Shown here: one piece after another, positions 36,101 to 43,038 of the stretch
How positions within the stretch are numbered: the first letter of the stretch is position 1
Layout: each line of letters starts with the position of its first letter
The notes under the pieces: model-generated
Told to the model about the DNA's origin: nothing
Databases searched by the model: none
Seen by the model: only the letters and a program-made list of their open reading frames with translations
Assembly (NCBI GenBank): GCA_016217595.1
Contig: JACRHS010000014.1
Span: 1-64,000, forward strand
DNA from: Opitutia bacterium
GTDB taxonomy: Bacteria > Verrucomicrobiota > Verrucomicrobiia > Opitutales > Opitutaceae
DNA length: 64,000 nt
Direction of reading: 5' to 3'
Program-made: the position numbers and the translations under genes

Positions 36101-36619
36101 GACGCCGCCGCGCTCGATGCGGACGCCGAGGCGTACGCGCGGGGGCTGCAACGTTTCCTCCATTACCGTTTCGGCCGGATGCCGGTGCTGGATCTGACGA
36201 CGCTGGTGCGGACGGTGGCCACGCGCCGCCGCACACAGGCCGGCGGACTCGTTTACCGACTGGAGCTGGAGCCGGATTGCCGCGTGCGCTGGCCGGCCGA
36301 CGTGGCCGAGTACACGCTGCAAACGCTCTGCGCCAGTGCGGAAAAAACCGCGCGCGCCGTCGCGACCAATGCCGAGCTCATCGTGCGGCTCCGTCCCGAG
36401 GGGCAGAAGATCGCGCTGGAGATTTCCAACCCGTGCCAGAAGAAGAGCGACCCGGCGACCGCCGGCGCTTTGCGCCCGGAGACATGGGCCGATTTAGTGC
36501 GGCTGGACCGCGGCGAATGCACGGTGGTAGCGACGCAGCGCCACCAGCAATGCACGTTGAAATTCCCCGCCGAAGCCGAAGGCCTGGAGCCACGCCACGC
36601 ACCGCGCAAGCCACTTTGA
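33131..36619 (+). CDS. Large unrecognised helical protein
   Basis: A 1162-residue Ala/Arg/Leu-rich protein with no signal peptide or membrane segment. I do not recognise the family. Residues about 485-565 look like TPR-type helix pairs ('IHLRLAQLHLALAEWADAERQL', split over two helices). The last ~105 residues differ in character, with alternating strands and helices ('YRLELEPDCRVRW', 'AELIVRLRPEGQKIALEISNP'), and are faintly reminiscent of a degenerate histidine-kinase-type ATPase fold, which is speculative. ATG 33131 is chosen; an ATG at 33017 is also in frame. The segment encoding its C-terminus is duplicated at 41032-41338. It is divergent from the LysM genes and probably shares their control region. 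Confidence 0.7.
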   Translation: MAPGPQSPPVQRPALLWSFLEETPWTEATLTAAVSELLAATPTADTLLAHWRRLHDTKLAPDIGDRRQAALAAAGIALAAALQEQALRPASPATPPARALTHAALAARNAWQSVETPDVYCLWLKPDLQPRWTALYATLLARVADAPDAALQADARLRALLTETSDFVTGHIPELAAHADALRARLAPLHAAAEQARRREQRARHGDTLLEQLRTAPASDAGAFAQRLGALAAFVAADPWILAERTAPLVALLADLPTRLTAPGTPRLAPPLAEAAGKLAAAVANAAGTSPDLRLLHGALSLASAVQRQREESSRAELVRLARQAFFAARAATVAGAGATAPLFKAAGEIAALHLRTVQGGLRLASARAGDTWFRAAFPGGYGEVPPTVRPTQLAWWECLEITRQRGEIEKALRAWLLPPGCPPELARRFTLRLAELKLADIEVTGRDTIPSEINGVKSLLRKAAAPRTPVIDPLVAPLPDPAEAPIHLRLAQLHLALAEWADAERQLGYFLAAQPARPPDGARRRVRAQASAWLGRALAAQEKWPQAEQAYRDSLTEQWTAAAQLGYWQVLQGSGALEVWADTLTDDPPRGAAVSDDPQAEAYVLAVLRDHAELRAAVLARIERWSQRSFFATLLRRGLTPDHPLTAELRPALHALRRHISPDTRLLAQQLASWRYLENAPAGEPGGDFATALERWAPLQPSARELAEHVQTALEAAVQVTLRDHVGRLIAALRDRDAAALRRELAGERWQTQFPAGYKHLDSFDLVDRLRRWTADWQTAAKARASAWTISDIAGDSFWIRGAAWLALRAELHGLFAPDTGALAPLFAPGPAGGVIAGRVQERELVFTVQPAAPFAPEPRAALDAAVAQWLATVPEGRMPTAGWNAAGTAWQLTLKVAGSASRESTPLADAAMRQLERLLLGGRTAAGTLTASAADWLAATPRRETAAALQRLLRWAHDFATLRTRLWLVEETAANPARHPRFALQRYRDAAALDADAEAYARGLQRFLHYRFGRMPVLDLTTLVRTVATRRRTQAGGLVYRLELEPDCRVRWPADVAEYTLQTLCASAEKTARAVATNAELIVRLRPEGQKIALEISNPCQKKSDPATAGALRPETWADLVRLDRGECTVVATQRHQQCTLKFPAEAEGLEPRHAPRKPL

Positions 36620-36625
36620 AAGAGC

Positions 36626-36648
36626 GCGCACGTCACAACACCCGGCAC
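36626..36648. repeat. 37-bp dispersed element, truncated copy
   Basis: This 23-base copy (GCGCACGTCACAACACCCGG...) sits 7 bases after the stop of the 1162-residue gene. Full 37-base copies are at 41351-41387 and 46553-46589. Confidence 0.75.
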
Positions 36649-36685
36649 TTCTCGCAACGGTTCTACATAACCGGTGCCCCACTGC

Positions 36686-36720
36686 GTAGCAGCCCCGGCG
36701 TTGCACTCTGGCCTACTGGT
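36686..36720. repeat. 35-bp dispersed element, copy 1
   Basis: It begins GTAGCAGCCCCGGCGTTGC and ends CTGGT. The second copy at 42147-42180 differs by one substitution and one missing base (plus one adjacent change). It lies just beyond the stop of the minus-strand gene at 36732. Confidence 0.75.
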
Positions 36721-36731
36721 TGAACCTATTT

Positions 36732-37106
36732 TCATCGGGTCTTGGCAAGATACCGTTCAGCATCTGCGAGGTTCTGCTCGGCTTCTAGCAGCGAAGCTCC
36801 TGAACGCCCGATGGCAAATACGGGCTCATCGAGATTATCAAGAGCGATCATGATCTGATAGGACACCGAACTGCTGCGGGAAACCTCGTGCTGGAGTGCG
36901 GCAACAAACCGCTTCTTGTCTTCCTTCTGGCATCGCTTTCCGAGTGCCCAAAAGGCGGAGCCTCGCAACTCTTCGGGGAGACCTGTGCCGAGCGCAGCCC
37001 AAATGCGCGCTGCGACATCCTCGCTTGCGGCCGAAGGCGGCTTACCGCGCTGACGCTCGAAAAGCTCGGCCGCCTCACTCAGATAATGGCTGTCTATCTC
37101 GGGCAT
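36732..37106 (-). CDS. Hypothetical cytoplasmic protein (scaffold A payload, second gene)
   Basis: A 124-residue, mostly helical, soluble protein beginning 'MPEIDSHYLSEAAELFERQR'. It has no signal peptide, membrane segment or recognised motif; the centre ('GSAFWALGKRCQKEDKKRF') is charged and helical. It is the second gene of a two-gene minus-strand unit headed by the 186-bp repeat at 37457 and following the small membrane protein at 37142. Base composition is more AT-rich than in the flanking large genes, suggesting a separate origin. Confidence 0.6.
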   Translation of the reverse strand: MPEIDSHYLSEAAELFERQRGKPPSAASEDVAARIWAALGTGLPEELRGSAFWALGKRCQKEDKKRFVAALQHEVSRSSSVSYQIMIALDNLDEPVFAIGRSGASLLEAEQNLADAERYLAKTR

Positions 37107-37141
37107 ATTTTCAGGCCAACGTTTAGCTCAGCCACGTCGCG

Positions 37142-37420
37142 TTAGCGACGTTGGCTGTGACGAGTGGCAGGTCTCTTCTCTCTGAGACAGAACGCGGTGA
37201 TCCCAGTGTAAGCACTAAGGAAGGTATGCACGGCAGCAATTCCACTCCACACGCTCATCGATATCCAATACTCGCGAGGTTCACCTAATTTCTTGGCAGT
37301 CCCGTGTCGTCCACGGGCCGCGATCTCAACCTCACCGGTTTGAAGACCAAAGAACGCAGCTCTGCCTGCTAAAAATGCTATTCCTAGACAAAGCACTGGA
37401 AGCAGCCAAAAGAGCTTCAT
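37142..37420 (-). CDS. Small membrane protein (scaffold A payload, first gene)
   Basis: A 92-residue protein with two hydrophobic segments: 'LFWLLPVLCLGIAFLAG' at the N-terminus and 'SGIAAVHTFLSAYTGITAF' towards the C-terminus. ATG 37420 ('MKLFWLLPV') is preferred over a start 17 codons upstream. The gene begins 37 bases downstream of the 186-bp repeat (minus-strand sense) and is followed by the 124-residue gene. Two-pass topology with no recognised domain; the function is unknown. Confidence 0.6.
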   Translation of the reverse strand: MKLFWLLPVLCLGIAFLAGRAAFFGLQTGEVEIAARGRHGTAKKLGEPREYWISMSVWSGIAAVHTFLSAYTGITAFCLREKRPATRHSQRR

Positions 37421-37456
37421 TCTGAATTTCTGTGAGAGCACGGCTTCTATACCTCT

Positions 37457-37642
37457 CAGTGTTATTCGCACCCACCGCGTTTTAGCGCGTAGCTGCGGTT
37501 ATTATGGCAAGGCAATGGCCTGCTGTTTTTGAGGGGCAAATTTTTGCGTCTGTTCATGGGGCGGGCTGCGGCGCGGTTTCGCTTGGCGAACAAAGAAAAA
37601 AGGACGGGCAGGGCTTGGAAAGTCGAGTGGATTGATGCTCCG
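37457..37642. repeat. 186-bp repeat R, copy A
   Basis: It starts CAGTGTTATTCGCACCC and ends GATTGATGCTCCG. Copy B (42499-42684) has the same length and is highly similar; copy C (46226-46303) keeps only the first 78 bases. Each copy stands directly upstream of small minus-strand genes. It contains a short hairpin CGCGTTTTAGCGCG at about 37476-37489. Confidence 0.9.
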
Positions 37643-38156
37643 CAGAGGCGGCACTGGTGCCCATGATCACTCTGGCTCGGCCTGCACCGCGGCAAGCAAG
37701 GGAGCGCCGCTCGGAGTTCCTTGGAGCCATCAGTCTTTTCCGCCGTCCCCGCACCGGCGTCCCATTAATTCCGGTCCTTAGAGCCCACGACCTGAAACAA
37801 TTTCTGGTGAGAAATAAATCCGCGAACCCCCGCGATCTTAAACACTCTCTTCATACCTTTATTTCGTTACGCCAATTTGAATTTCGCCGCGGCAAAATTC
37901 AGGCGCGCAGCGCGCGATCAATTTGAGAAAATGCAAACACGACCAGCGGCGCCCAGGGAATTCCTCGGCCCACGGCCAAACTAATTGGGTTCCGGCAAGC
38001 CGACCGACTTCTGCGCGCCCAAAAGGACCAATCGGTTTGACGTGATTTGCCCCGGGTCAAATCACACAGCCGGCGGGTTGTACACCCTGCGATCCGCGAC
38101 GTCCGGCCCCGCTTGCCGGCGCCAGTCTCTCTACACCCTTAACCTATCACGCGGAG
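37643..38156. other. Intergenic region upstream of the second propeller gene
   Basis: No gene is supported. A near-palindrome AATTTCGCCGCGGCAAAATT (37880-37899, 18 of 20 positions symmetrical) and an adjacent GCGCGC-rich pair are visible and could be operator or terminator sequences. The promoter of the gene at 38157 should be near the right end. Confidence 0.45.
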
Positions 38157-40700
38157 ATGAAAAAATATACCCAACTCTTCCGGCGGCTTTTTCTCGGCTG
38201 CCTCGGACTCGGTGGAGCCCTCGTCCTGTCTGCCAGCGACATCCTCGTCGACAATTACAGTTTCGAATCCACCTCGGGCGGACTGCCCACCTTGTGGACC
38301 CAGACCTTCGGCAGCGGAGGTTTTTCCATCAGCACCACGCAGAAATACACGGGGGCGAACAGCCTGCTGCTGACCGACTCGAGCACCACCGCCAGCGTCG
38401 GAATCGAAAGCCAGCAGATCCCCATTGCGCCATCCACCACCTACGGTGCGTTCGTGCGCATCTATCTGGTGAGCGGCAAGGCCACCCTTTATCTCCGTTA
38501 TTATACCTCCACCGGAACCTTGATCAGCTCGGGGGGAATTTTCTCCGCGCCGCTCACCGCGCCGCTCAACACCTGGACTTATCTCAAGGTGTCCGGACTC
38601 GCACCCTCGAACGCGGCCTACGCCCGCATCGGACTTCACTCCAACGCCGCCGACACCTGCACGGCCTACTGGGACGACGCTTTCTTCACCGCGAAAAACC
38701 AAAGCATCGGCGCGCTCATGTCTGCCACCACCATTCAGAGTGTGGTCAGCTCGGTCGAGGTCATCGGCGGGGTTAACACCAACATGATTTATTGCGTTTC
38801 CATCGGCTCCGGCAGCGATCCTTCCCGCTTGATGCGGATCAATGCCGACACCAACACCTGCCTGGGTTCCTGGCAGCTGACAGGCACGACATCGACCGCC
38901 GGCATCACGCGGGCCGCAGACGGCAAGATCTACATCGGCGCCTCCATCACCGGCAAAGTATGGCGCTTCACCCCGCCCTCCACGTTGACCGACCTCGGCA
39001 AACCGACGGCCTCAAACACCTACGTGCCGATCTTGTGCCCGGGCGAGGGCAACCGCATTTATGGCGGCACCTATCCCGACTGCCGAATCTTCTGGCTCGA
39101 GGGCACCACCTTCACGCCTTTCGGCCCCAGTCCGCTCGCCACCGGCAACGCATACGTCAGCAGCATCGCCTACGACGCCACGAACAACCTCACTTACGCC
39201 GGCACCGGCCTGGGCAGCGCGCAACTCATGCGCTACCGCAATGGCGGCGGCACGCCCGCCAACTACCAGTGCCTTCCCAGCACCTGGGTGAACAGCTACA
39301 AGAACATCTGGCAGGTCGACCTGGAGGGCGGCAAGGTCTTCGTCCGTCTCTCAGAACCGGATACCGGCGCCCCCAGTTCCAGCCGCGAAGTCGTGCTCGA
39401 TATCACGCAGTCCGGCAGCACGGTAACCGTGGTCGAAGACGCCAATTTCGACATCGGCTCGCGCACGGTTTCGCCGATGCGCAATATCGGCGGCAGCAAC
39501 AAGGTCTTCTTCGTGCGCGGCAGCTTGCTGCAGACCTACGACATCGCCGCCAAAACGACTGCCTCCACCGGCATCAATCTCGGCATGACGCCCATCGACA
39601 TGTGGTTCGCCACCCTGCAGGACCAAACCAATTACCCCGGAGAAACGCTGATCGGCATCACCAACGGCAACGGCGGGCTCATCTGTTTCCGCTACAACTT
39701 GCAGACGGGCACGGCGACCACCGGCATCATGATCAGCGCGACGCCGAAAGTCGGCGCCAACTTCACCACGATGAAATCGGGCGTCGGCAACAAGCTCTAC
39801 GCCGGCTCGGAAATCGGCTCGGGCGGATTTGGCATCTACACGCCGTTCCGCAGCGACCAGAACCAGAATTTATTCCCCATGAGCCAGGTGGAAGGCCTGA
39901 CCCAGTGCGGCAACCTCATGTACCTCGGCACCTATCCCGCCGCGAAGATTCGCGAATACGATCCCGCGGCGGCCTGGGGCGCCAACAATCCGATCATGGT
40001 GCTCGATCTCGCCGCAGGCGGCTGGACGCAGGAGCGGCCCTTCGGCATGACGACCGACGGCTCCAAAGTGTACATCGGCACGGTGCCGGGCGCCGGCCTT
40101 TTTGGCGGCGCACTCGCCATCTTCGACCCGGCCAACCCGGGCAGCCCCTTCGTGTGGCAGGACCTCGTCGACGACTACAGCCTGGTCGCGCTCGCCTACG
40201 ATCCCAAGGGCTACATCTGGGCTGGTTGCACCGTGGCGGGCGGCAAAAACACCACGCCCACCAACACCACCGCCAAACTGCTCCGCTACAAAATTTCGGA
40301 TTCCACGCGGATGATCTACACGTTCCCGACCGCGGGAGTGGACGGCATCAGCGGGCTGATGGTTGGCCCCGGCACAACCGGCACGACGAGCAAGATCTGG
40401 GGCTTCGCGGAAGGCCGCCTGTTCGTCTTCGACTCGGCTAGCGCGACTTGGGAATACAATACGGACGTGTATCCCGCGATCACCAGCTCCTGGTATCGCG
40501 ACGCGCATTTCCAGGATATCGGCGACGGATACGTCTATGCCACCGTCGGAAAATATTTCCTGCGAATCGCCGTTTCCAACAAAGCAGTCACGACACTCTA
40601 TATCGACCCCAACGACTCGCGGTGCACCGGCCTCTCACAAGACGAGTTCAAGAACCTCTACTACGGCGCCGGTAGTGAGTTAAAACGCTGGATGCCGTAG
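38157..40700 (+). CDS. Secreted CBM-like plus beta-propeller repeat protein (paralogue)
   Basis: An 847-residue exported protein with a signal peptide ending 'GALVLSASD', a jelly-roll/carbohydrate-binding-like module ('NYSFESTSGGLPTLW' ... 'AYWDDAFFT', about 30-175), then propeller-type repeats. It is collinear with the 845-residue protein at 10666-13203. Shared blocks include 'RFTPPSTLTDLG' versus 'KFTPPSTLTDLG', 'INLGMTP' in both, and 'RPFGMTTDGSKVYIGTVPGAG' versus 'RPFGFTGDPASGKVFIGCVPEAG' (each read in parts). No catalytic residues or anchor are recognisable. The start is ATG 38157. It lies between the two copies of the scaffold repeats. Confidence 0.8.
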   Translation: MKKYTQLFRRLFLGCLGLGGALVLSASDILVDNYSFESTSGGLPTLWTQTFGSGGFSISTTQKYTGANSLLLTDSSTTASVGIESQQIPIAPSTTYGAFVRIYLVSGKATLYLRYYTSTGTLISSGGIFSAPLTAPLNTWTYLKVSGLAPSNAAYARIGLHSNAADTCTAYWDDAFFTAKNQSIGALMSATTIQSVVSSVEVIGGVNTNMIYCVSIGSGSDPSRLMRINADTNTCLGSWQLTGTTSTAGITRAADGKIYIGASITGKVWRFTPPSTLTDLGKPTASNTYVPILCPGEGNRIYGGTYPDCRIFWLEGTTFTPFGPSPLATGNAYVSSIAYDATNNLTYAGTGLGSAQLMRYRNGGGTPANYQCLPSTWVNSYKNIWQVDLEGGKVFVRLSEPDTGAPSSSREVVLDITQSGSTVTVVEDANFDIGSRTVSPMRNIGGSNKVFFVRGSLLQTYDIAAKTTASTGINLGMTPIDMWFATLQDQTNYPGETLIGITNGNGGLICFRYNLQTGTATTGIMISATPKVGANFTTMKSGVGNKLYAGSEIGSGGFGIYTPFRSDQNQNLFPMSQVEGLTQCGNLMYLGTYPAAKIREYDPAAAWGANNPIMVLDLAAGGWTQERPFGMTTDGSKVYIGTVPGAGLFGGALAIFDPANPGSPFVWQDLVDDYSLVALAYDPKGYIWAGCTVAGGKNTTPTNTTAKLLRYKISDSTRMIYTFPTAGVDGISGLMVGPGTTGTTSKIWGFAEGRLFVFDSASATWEYNTDVYPAITSSWYRDAHFQDIGDGYVYATVGKYFLRIAVSNKAVTTLYIDPNDSRCTGLSQDEFKNLYYGAGSELKRWMP

Positions 40701-40800
40701 CCGTCCCGCCGGCCATTTCGCACTCCCACTGCCCACTCCCTGTGGGCACACCGGAATGGCCGGCCGGAAAAATCCACGAGCAAAACACTACAGAAGGATT

Positions 40801-40834
40801 GGCCGCCATCTCATGGAAGATGGCGGCCTTACTC
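40801..40834 (+). terminator. Hairpin downstream of the second propeller gene
   Basis: GGCCGCCATC (40801-40810) and GATGGCGGCC (40819-40828) form a perfect 10-bp stem with an 8-base loop, followed by TTACTCTAACTTT. It lies 100 bases after the stop and is a plausible, slightly weak terminator. Confidence 0.65.
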
Positions 40835-41031
40835 TAACTTTCGTCCCCACGGAGATCCGAAACCCGATCTCTACTGCAGCACTTTTGGGGTACGACTTGC
40901 ACCAGCAAGAAACGGCCCATGAAAGCAGCTCCAGTTACAAAACCCTGCTTCATTCTTTCTGTCATTCTTCCCCAGGACCTCGCGTTGGAGCGACCCCCAG
41001 AAAGGATACAGACGACCGCCCCGCAGACCGG

Positions 41032-41338
41032 GGACTCGTTTACCGGCTGGAGCTGGAACCGGATTGCCGCGTGCGCCGTCGCGACCAATGCCGAGCTCAT
41101 CGTGCGGCTCCGTCCCGAGGGGCAGAAGATCGCGCTGGAGATTTCCAACCCGTGCCAGAAGAAGAGCGACCCGGCGGCCGCCGGCGCTTTGCGCCCGGAG
41201 ACGTGGGCCGATTTGGTCCGGCTGGACCGCGGCGAATGCACGGTGGTAGCAACGCAGCGACACCAGCAATGCACGTTGAAATTCCCCGCCGAAGCCGAAG
41301 GCCTGGAGCCACGCCACGCACCGCGCAAGCCGCTTTGA
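41032..41338 (+). pseudogene. Partial duplicate of the 3' end of the 1162-residue gene
   Basis: From GGACTCGTTTACCG (41032 onwards) to the TGA at 41336-41338 the sequence is almost identical to 36245-36619. A 68-base deletion (original 36290-36357), apparently between short CGCG-rich matches, shifts the frame. An open frame from ATG 40919 enters the original frame only after the deletion and ends with the same C-terminus ('HAPRKPL'). The rest of the parent gene is absent. I see no evidence that it is expressed as a useful protein. Confidence 0.85.
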
Positions 41339-41350
41339 AAGAGCCGGAGT

Positions 41351-41387
41351 GCGACAAAAGGGTACGCACGTCACAACACCCGGCACC
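41351..41387. repeat. 37-bp dispersed element, full copy
   Basis: It begins GCGACAAAAGGGTACGCACG and ends ACCCGGCACC. It matches 46553-46589 at 34 of 37 positions, and 23 of its bases recur at 36626-36648. The GGGT...ACCC ends are complementary. Confidence 0.8.
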
Positions 41388-41459
41388 GCTCGAAATAGGC
41401 TTACTCAACCGACGTCCCGCAGGCGCTACGGTGGAGCAGGACACTCTAAGTTGGCCCAT

Positions 41460-42086
41460 TCAGTAGCGGTCATGGTAAACCCAAATCTTTTGATAAACCT
41501 CCCGGTAAGAGACTCCTTTCTGGTAGTCAGCTGGCGCATCCAAGAAGGGGCGCGATCCGATTTTGATGCCCCAGTGCTGGACGAGTGCACCACCCCAATA
41601 AATCTCAAGAGAGCCTTCCCCGACCGCCACTCGTGGAGGCAGCTCTGATAGCCCATAGATCTCTGGGAAATCACGCTTCATTAGAGTAACTAGGAGATCT
41701 GTCACCTGTTCAGAGTCTTCGCGGCCCGGCTGCAGCCGGGCCGCATCGGCGAAACGCCATAACCGTTCCGCAGATACCTTTTTCCGCACCGCGTCACGCA
41801 TTCCATCGGTGAAACTCGGAACAGGGATAGCATACGAACCTGCAACACAGACTGGAACGGAGAGCACTAACCATAGCCATAGCCGCCGGACTTTCCCTCG
41901 AATCGTCGCGCCCACCGTGAGGATAGCCGTCACGATGTACGTGAGAAATGAACCGAGCACTAGTGGGACCAAAATGAGCCCTGTCCAATATTTTTCAAAC
42001 ATCAGTCCCTCAACATAGCCGAGCAATCGACCGCCGACTAATGCGAGGACCAAGATCCCGCCACAAATTAGGCTAAGCCGTGGCAT
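41460..42086 (-). CDS. Hypothetical membrane protein (scaffold B payload)
   Basis: A 208-residue protein with three hydrophobic segments in its first half ('ICGGILVLALVGG', 'GLILVPLVLGSFLTYIVTAI', 'LWLWLVLSVPVCVAGSY') and a soluble C-terminal part ending 'YQKIWVYHDRY'. ATG 42086 ('MPRLSLICGG') is chosen; a longer frame reads through the upstream gene and the 35-bp element. It occupies the slot between the 35-bp and 37-bp elements of scaffold B, a slot that is empty in scaffold A. No family is recognised. It overlaps the end of the gene at 42073 by 14 bases. Confidence 0.6.
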   Translation of the reverse strand: MPRLSLICGGILVLALVGGRLLGYVEGLMFEKYWTGLILVPLVLGSFLTYIVTAILTVGATIRGKVRRLWLWLVLSVPVCVAGSYAIPVPSFTDGMRDAVRKKVSAERLWRFADAARLQPGREDSEQVTDLLVTLMKRDFPEIYGLSELPPRVAVGEGSLEIYWGGALVQHWGIKIGSRPFLDAPADYQKGVSYREVYQKIWVYHDRY

Positions 42087-42489
42087 ATATTTTTGGTAAA
42101 CGTTCAGGAATGAGCCACGCCGGATGTGGACGTGGAAGTTGAAGAGGTAGCAGCCCCGGCGTTGCGCTCTGGCCGCTGGTACGCTGTCGTTTGATCGTGG
42201 CTTTCTCGAGATGCAAAATGTCACCTCGCCCGGAAACGACGACCTCCTCAGCACCGCTCAACTTCCAACTGAGCCTGTAGTCTGCGAGTGGCCGGGACAG
42301 GAAATAGTATGAAAGCACTGGTCTTGATGAATTTACTTTCTGTGCTTCTTCCGCACCGAGCACACCGCTATCAATCACCGCTCTTCTGGCGAGGGAGACG
42401 ACTGTCTCTTCCTCCTGAGCCGTGAGCTGACTGGAAATCGTCAGGCAACCGACGAGCGCAAGAACTGTAACAATGAGGAGGAGCTTCAT
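42073..42489 (-). CDS. Small predicted lipoprotein (scaffold B payload)
   Basis: A 138-residue frame with an N-terminal signal and lipobox-like site ('MKLLLIVTVLALVGC'). The first ~100 residues look like a natural protein ('SYYFLSRPLADYRLSWKL' and 'EVVVSGRGDILHLEKATI'). The last ~35 residues are translated from the 35-bp repeat element and adjoining sequence, so the original C-terminus has probably been replaced. ATG 42489 lies 9 bases from the 186-bp repeat copy B (minus-strand sense). No family recognised. Confidence 0.55.
   Translation of the reverse strand: MKLLLIVTVLALVGCLTISSQLTAQEEETVVSLARRAVIDSGVLGAEEAQKVNSSRPVLSYYFLSRPLADYRLSWKLSGAEEVVVSGRGDILHLEKATIKRQRTSGQSATPGLLPLQLPRPHPAWLIPERLPKIYATA
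42147..42180. repeat. 35-bp dispersed element, copy 2
   Basis: Near-identical to 36686-36720 (first 19 bases GTAGCAGCCCCGGCGTTGC are identical). Here it lies inside the 3' part of a minus-strand frame rather than after its stop. Confidence 0.75.
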
Positions 42490-42498
42490 TTTACCCAA

Positions 42499-42684
42499 CA
42501 GTGTTATTCGCACCCACCGCGTTTTAACGCGTAGCCGCGGTTATTCTGGTAAGACAACGTTCTACTGTTTTTGAGGGGCAAATTTTTGCGTCTGTTCATG
42601 GGGCGGGCACCGGCGTAGCTTCGCATCGCGAACAAACAGAAAAGGACGGTCAGGACTTGGAAAGTCGAGCGGATTGATGCCCCG
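42499..42684. repeat. 186-bp repeat R, copy B
   Basis: Same length as copy A, with scattered substitutions. The hairpin reads CGCGTTTTAACGCG here. It begins 9 bases upstream of the lipoprotein ATG on the minus strand. It is the left part of a composite repeat that continues with the 55-bp palindrome and the D segment. Confidence 0.9.
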
Positions 42685-42807
42685 GAGCTGTGGGGCAAAC
42701 GGCGTTTCCGGTTGCGCAGAAGGATCAAGCCACAGGAAGCCGACCTGTTCTTAACCAGTGAGGAGCAGACCGCAGATCGTGCGATCGACCAGCCGAGGAG
42801 CGCCGAC

Positions 42808-42862
42808 GGTGGGGCGGGGTTTATCCCCGCCGGTTTTTGGCGGGCGTAAAGCCCGCCCCACC
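42808..42862. repeat. 55-bp palindromic (REP-like) element, copy 1
   Basis: The outer arms GGTGGGGCGGG (42808-42818) and CCCGCCCCACC (42852-42862) are perfectly complementary. They enclose an inner hairpin CCCGCC/GGCGGG around a T-run. Such nested GC-rich palindromes resemble REP sequences mobilised by RAYT transposases; no RAYT gene is in the window. Confidence 0.9.
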
Positions 42863-42889
42863 ATGAAACCGCCCACCAATCATACAAAC

Positions 42890-42979
42890 ACTGCTTCAAC
42901 CTACATAAGGGTGATGCGCGTTCAGGCACTCTGCCTGGCACGCTATCTCATGCGCTCCGCATCACGCGGGGCGCATGCA
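42890..42979. repeat. D segment of composite repeat, copy B
   Basis: It starts CACTGCTT and continues with CTACATAAGGG and GCATCACGCGGG-type sequence. A diverged copy lies at 46430-46521 in the same position relative to repeat R and the palindrome. The sequence from here to the GH92 stop (43039) shows no gene. Confidence 0.7.
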
Positions 42980-43038
42980 GCGGCAATCGGATCTGCCACG
43001 GTCTTTCTGCCATACCGACTGCGACGAGAGAATCGCGG

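Noticed and set aside
37462..37557. Mini gene inside repeat R beginning 'MNRRKNLPLKNSR' and ending 'ALKRGGCE', also present in copy B
   Set aside because: About nine base differences between copies give about five amino-acid changes, so there is no sign of protein-level selection; copy C lacks most of the frame.
38792..40441. Long plus-strand frame overlapping the second propeller gene
   Set aside because: Arg/His/Gln-rich shadow in a different frame of a clearly coding region.
40919..41338. 139-codon frame ending with the same C-terminus as the 1162-residue protein, considered as a real short gene
   Set aside because: It enters the parental frame only downstream of a 68-base deletion; the upstream part is unrelated sequence, so it is better explained as a broken duplicate.
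36686..42684. Integron cassette array (attC-like repeats with small genes)
   Set aside because: The repeats do not show the attC core pair (RYYYAAC and GTTRRRY), no integrase is present, and the units are kilobases apart with large genes between them.
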